The position numbers and the translations under genes were made by a program. A stretch of DNA of 7,333 nt from assembly GCA_021205585.1 (NCBI GenBank), contig JAJPXI010000023.1:1-7333 (forward strand), read 5' to 3'. A model generated the notes under the pieces. That model was not told the origin of the DNA, made no database searches, and was given only the letters and a program-made list of their open reading frames with translations. Of this stretch, positions 5,957-7,333 are shown piece by piece (position 1 is the first letter of the stretch; every line of letters begins with the position of its first letter). The stretch is from Oscillospiraceae bacterium. GTDB lineage: Bacteria > Bacillota > Clostridia > Oscillospirales > Oscillospiraceae.

Positions 5957-7186
5957 ATGGACGTACCCTTACCCCTGCCCCTCCTGCTGGACGGGGCGAC
6001 CGGAACGGAATTACAAAAAAGAGGAATGCCCAAAGGGGCCTGCACGGAAAGCTGGGCGCTCCAGCACCCGGAGGCCCTTTTGGAGGTGCAGCGCGCCTAT
6101 ATCCGCGCCGGCTCCCAGGTGCTGCTGGCCCCCACCTTCGGGGCCAACCGGGCCAGCCTGGGCCGGTTCGGCCTGGAGGATCGGGTGGAGGACTATAACC
6201 GCCGCCTGGTGGCCCTGACCCGGCAGGCGGCGGACGGGCGGGCGCTGGTGGCCGCCGATCTGGCCCCCACCGGCCTGTCCATCCCCCCCTGGGGGGATAC
6301 GCCCTTTGACACCCTGGTGGAGGTCTACGCCCAGCAGGCCGCCGCCTGCCGGGAGGCGGGGGCGGATCTGTTCGTGGCGGAAACCATGGTCAACATGGCC
6401 CAGGCCAGGGCGGCGGTGCTGGGCGTGCGCTCGGTGTCCCGGCGGCCTGTTTGGGTCACCTTTACCTGCGACCGGGAGGGCCGCACCCCCGGCGGCTCCG
6501 ACGTGCTGGCCGCCATGATCATCATGCAGGGCATGGGGGTTTCGGCCTTCGGCCTTAATTGCTGCGACGCGGACATCGCCCTGGAGCAGCTGGCGCGGCT
6601 GGCCCCTTACGCGACAGTTCCTCTGATTGCCAAGCCCAACGCCGGCCTGCCGGGGCCGGAGGGGGACTACCCCTGTTCCCCGGCGGACTTCACCGCCCTG
6701 GCCCCCGCCCTGGCCGGGGCCGGGGCCAGCATATTCGGCGGCTGCTGCGGGGCGGGGCCGGAGCACATTTCCGCCCTGGCCGGGGCGCTGAAGGGGACGA
6801 ATCTGGCCGCCGGACGCCTGGGCTGCCACGACCCGGACGTCATCCCCTGCGCCAGCGAGACCGAGGCCCGGTTCATCACCCCCGACGTGGACGTGGGAGA
6901 AACCATCGAATGTACCCCGGATTTGATGGAGGACATCCTCCGGGCAGAGGAGGAATCCCCCCAGGGGGCCCTGAAAATCTCCATTTTGGAGCAGGACGAC
7001 GTGGATATGCTGGCCGAGAACCAGTACGCCATCAAGGACGCCCTGTGCCTGTACTCCGACGTGCCGGAACTGCTGGAGAGCGCCCTGCGCGTCTACCAGG
7101 GCCGGGCCTTCTGGGACGGCACCGGGGATCTGGACAAGGAATTTTTAGACCGGATGACGCGGGAATACGGGCTGGTGCAGCTGTAA
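5957..7186 (+). CDS. homocysteine S-methyltransferase-family protein with C-terminal extension
   Basis: The product is 409 residues. Residues about 5-282 are a PF02574 (Hcy-binding) TIM barrel as in MetH, BHMT and MmuM. It shows LLLDGATGTELQKRG (9-23, Asp12), LLAPTFGANR, a VAETM helix start with Glu142, and the three zinc cysteines Cys202 (GLNC) and Cys263-Cys264 (GGCCGAGPEH). Family members use zinc to activate homocysteine thiolate and make methionine; the methyl donor cannot be told from sequence. An extra Cys203 follows the first ligand. Residues about 283-409 form an acidic extension ending EYGLVQL. It is too short for the pterin and cobalamin modules of MetH, although 366-390 (PELLESALRVYQGRAF) faintly recalls a strand-helix of pterin-binding barrels. 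The gene is probably the last in the ywiB-argS operon. The family is secure; donor and pathway are inferred. Confidence 0.88.
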   Translation: MDVPLPLPLLLDGATGTELQKRGMPKGACTESWALQHPEALLEVQRAYIRAGSQVLLAPTFGANRASLGRFGLEDRVEDYNRRLVALTRQAADGRALVAADLAPTGLSIPPWGDTPFDTLVEVYAQQAAACREAGADLFVAETMVNMAQARAAVLGVRSVSRRPVWVTFTCDREGRTPGGSDVLAAMIIMQGMGVSAFGLNCCDADIALEQLARLAPYATVPLIAKPNAGLPGPEGDYPCSPADFTALAPALAGAGASIFGGCCGAGPEHISALAGALKGTNLAAGRLGCHDPDVIPCASETEARFITPDVDVGETIECTPDLMEDILRAEEESPQGALKISILEQDDVDMLAENQYAIKDALCLYSDVPELLESALRVYQGRAFWDGTGDLDKEFLDRMTREYGLVQL

Positions 7187-7246
7187 AATCAGCGGGCTGC
7201 GGCAGATTTCCGCCAAACGCCGCAAATGCACTGAAACAGGCTTTTT
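7187..7246. other. non-coding 3' region with a small hairpin
   Basis: TGCGGC (7198-7203) can pair with GCCGCA (7219-7224) around a 15-base loop. Five T occur at 7242-7246, but 17 bases beyond the stem, so this is not a convincing terminator. CAGATTTC (7203-7210) overlaps the hairpin and is a perfect complement of GAAATCTG (7255-7262) in the following element. No reading frame with a ribosome site is visible. Confidence 0.35.
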
Positions 7247-7328
7247 CTCATACTGAAATCTGATTAAAACAAGACATCGAAAATGGCTTGTTTGAATAGC
7301 CGTCGCAACGGCGTAGATTTCGTATGAG
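7247..7328. repeat. long imperfect palindrome with two internal hairpins (three-way junction)
   Basis: The outer stem pairs CTCATAC-T-GAAATCT (7247-7261) with AGATTTC-GTATGAG (7315-7328): 14 pairs with only T7254 unpaired. Inside, AAACAAG (7267-7273) pairs with CTTGTTT (7287-7293), extended by CAT/ATG (7275-7277 with 7283-7285). GCCGT (7299-7303) pairs with ACGGC (7308-7312) around CGCA. GGC (7239-7241) and GCC (7331-7333) may extend the stem outward beyond an asymmetric loop, so the element may continue past the window edge. It contains no reading frame. I infer a dispersed palindromic repeat or structured RNA; terminator function for the upstream operon is also possible. The structure is directly visible, the class is not known. 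Confidence 0.65.
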
Positions 7329-7333
7329 ACGCC

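Noticed and set aside
1..7333. CRISPR, toxin-antitoxin, phage-defence or integrase genes
   Set aside because: No regularly spaced repeats, no small paired genes, and all supported frames match metabolic or housekeeping families.

Overview
This window looks like chromosomal DNA from a GC-rich member of the Bacillota, most likely a gut clostridial lineage of the Oscillospiraceae (Flavonifractor/Oscillibacter/Lawsonibacter type). That placement is inferred from strong AGGAGG-type ribosome sites, sigma-A promoters, a TTG start, the murI / DUF1934 (YwiB) / argS neighbourhood known from Bacillota, and GC-rich codons. All six genes I support lie on the + strand. No tRNA, rRNA, CRISPR array, transposase or phage gene is visible.

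Region 1 (1-2707) is a two-gene transcription unit. An extended -10 promoter (36-64) is followed by a terminator-shaped leader hairpin (79-119). Next come a 438-residue protein of the aminopeptidase T (M29) / 2,5-dihydroxypyridine dioxygenase superfamily (136-1452) and, 22 bases later, a lactonase-family beta-propeller (1475-2635). A perfect 14-bp GC-rich hairpin (2676-2707) closes the unit. Both genes have codon choice unlike the rest of the window, of the kind expected for very abundant proteins. Together they could process a cyclic metabolite (ring opening plus lactone hydrolysis). The substrate cannot be read from the sequence, and this is the part most likely to hide undescribed biochemistry.

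Region 2 (2708-3676) has a non-coding gap with a plausible promoter, then murI (glutamate racemase, supplying D-glutamate for peptidoglycan) starting at TTG.

Region 3 (3678-7186) starts with a perfect consensus sigma-A promoter touching the end of murI. It drives ywiB-like DUF1934, argS (arginyl-tRNA synthetase, 4-base overlap with ywiB) and a homocysteine S-methyltransferase-family gene with an unassigned C-terminal extension of about 125 residues.

Region 4 (7187-7333) is non-coding, relatively AT-rich and strongly palindromic. A long imperfect stem encloses two further hairpins (a three-way junction), with an alternative pairing partner upstream. It resembles a dispersed palindromic repeat or structured RNA and runs to, or past, the window end.

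Most of the window is ordinary core genome. The points that deserve attention are the abundant-looking M29-like/lactonase operon with its leader, and the structured element at the right edge.
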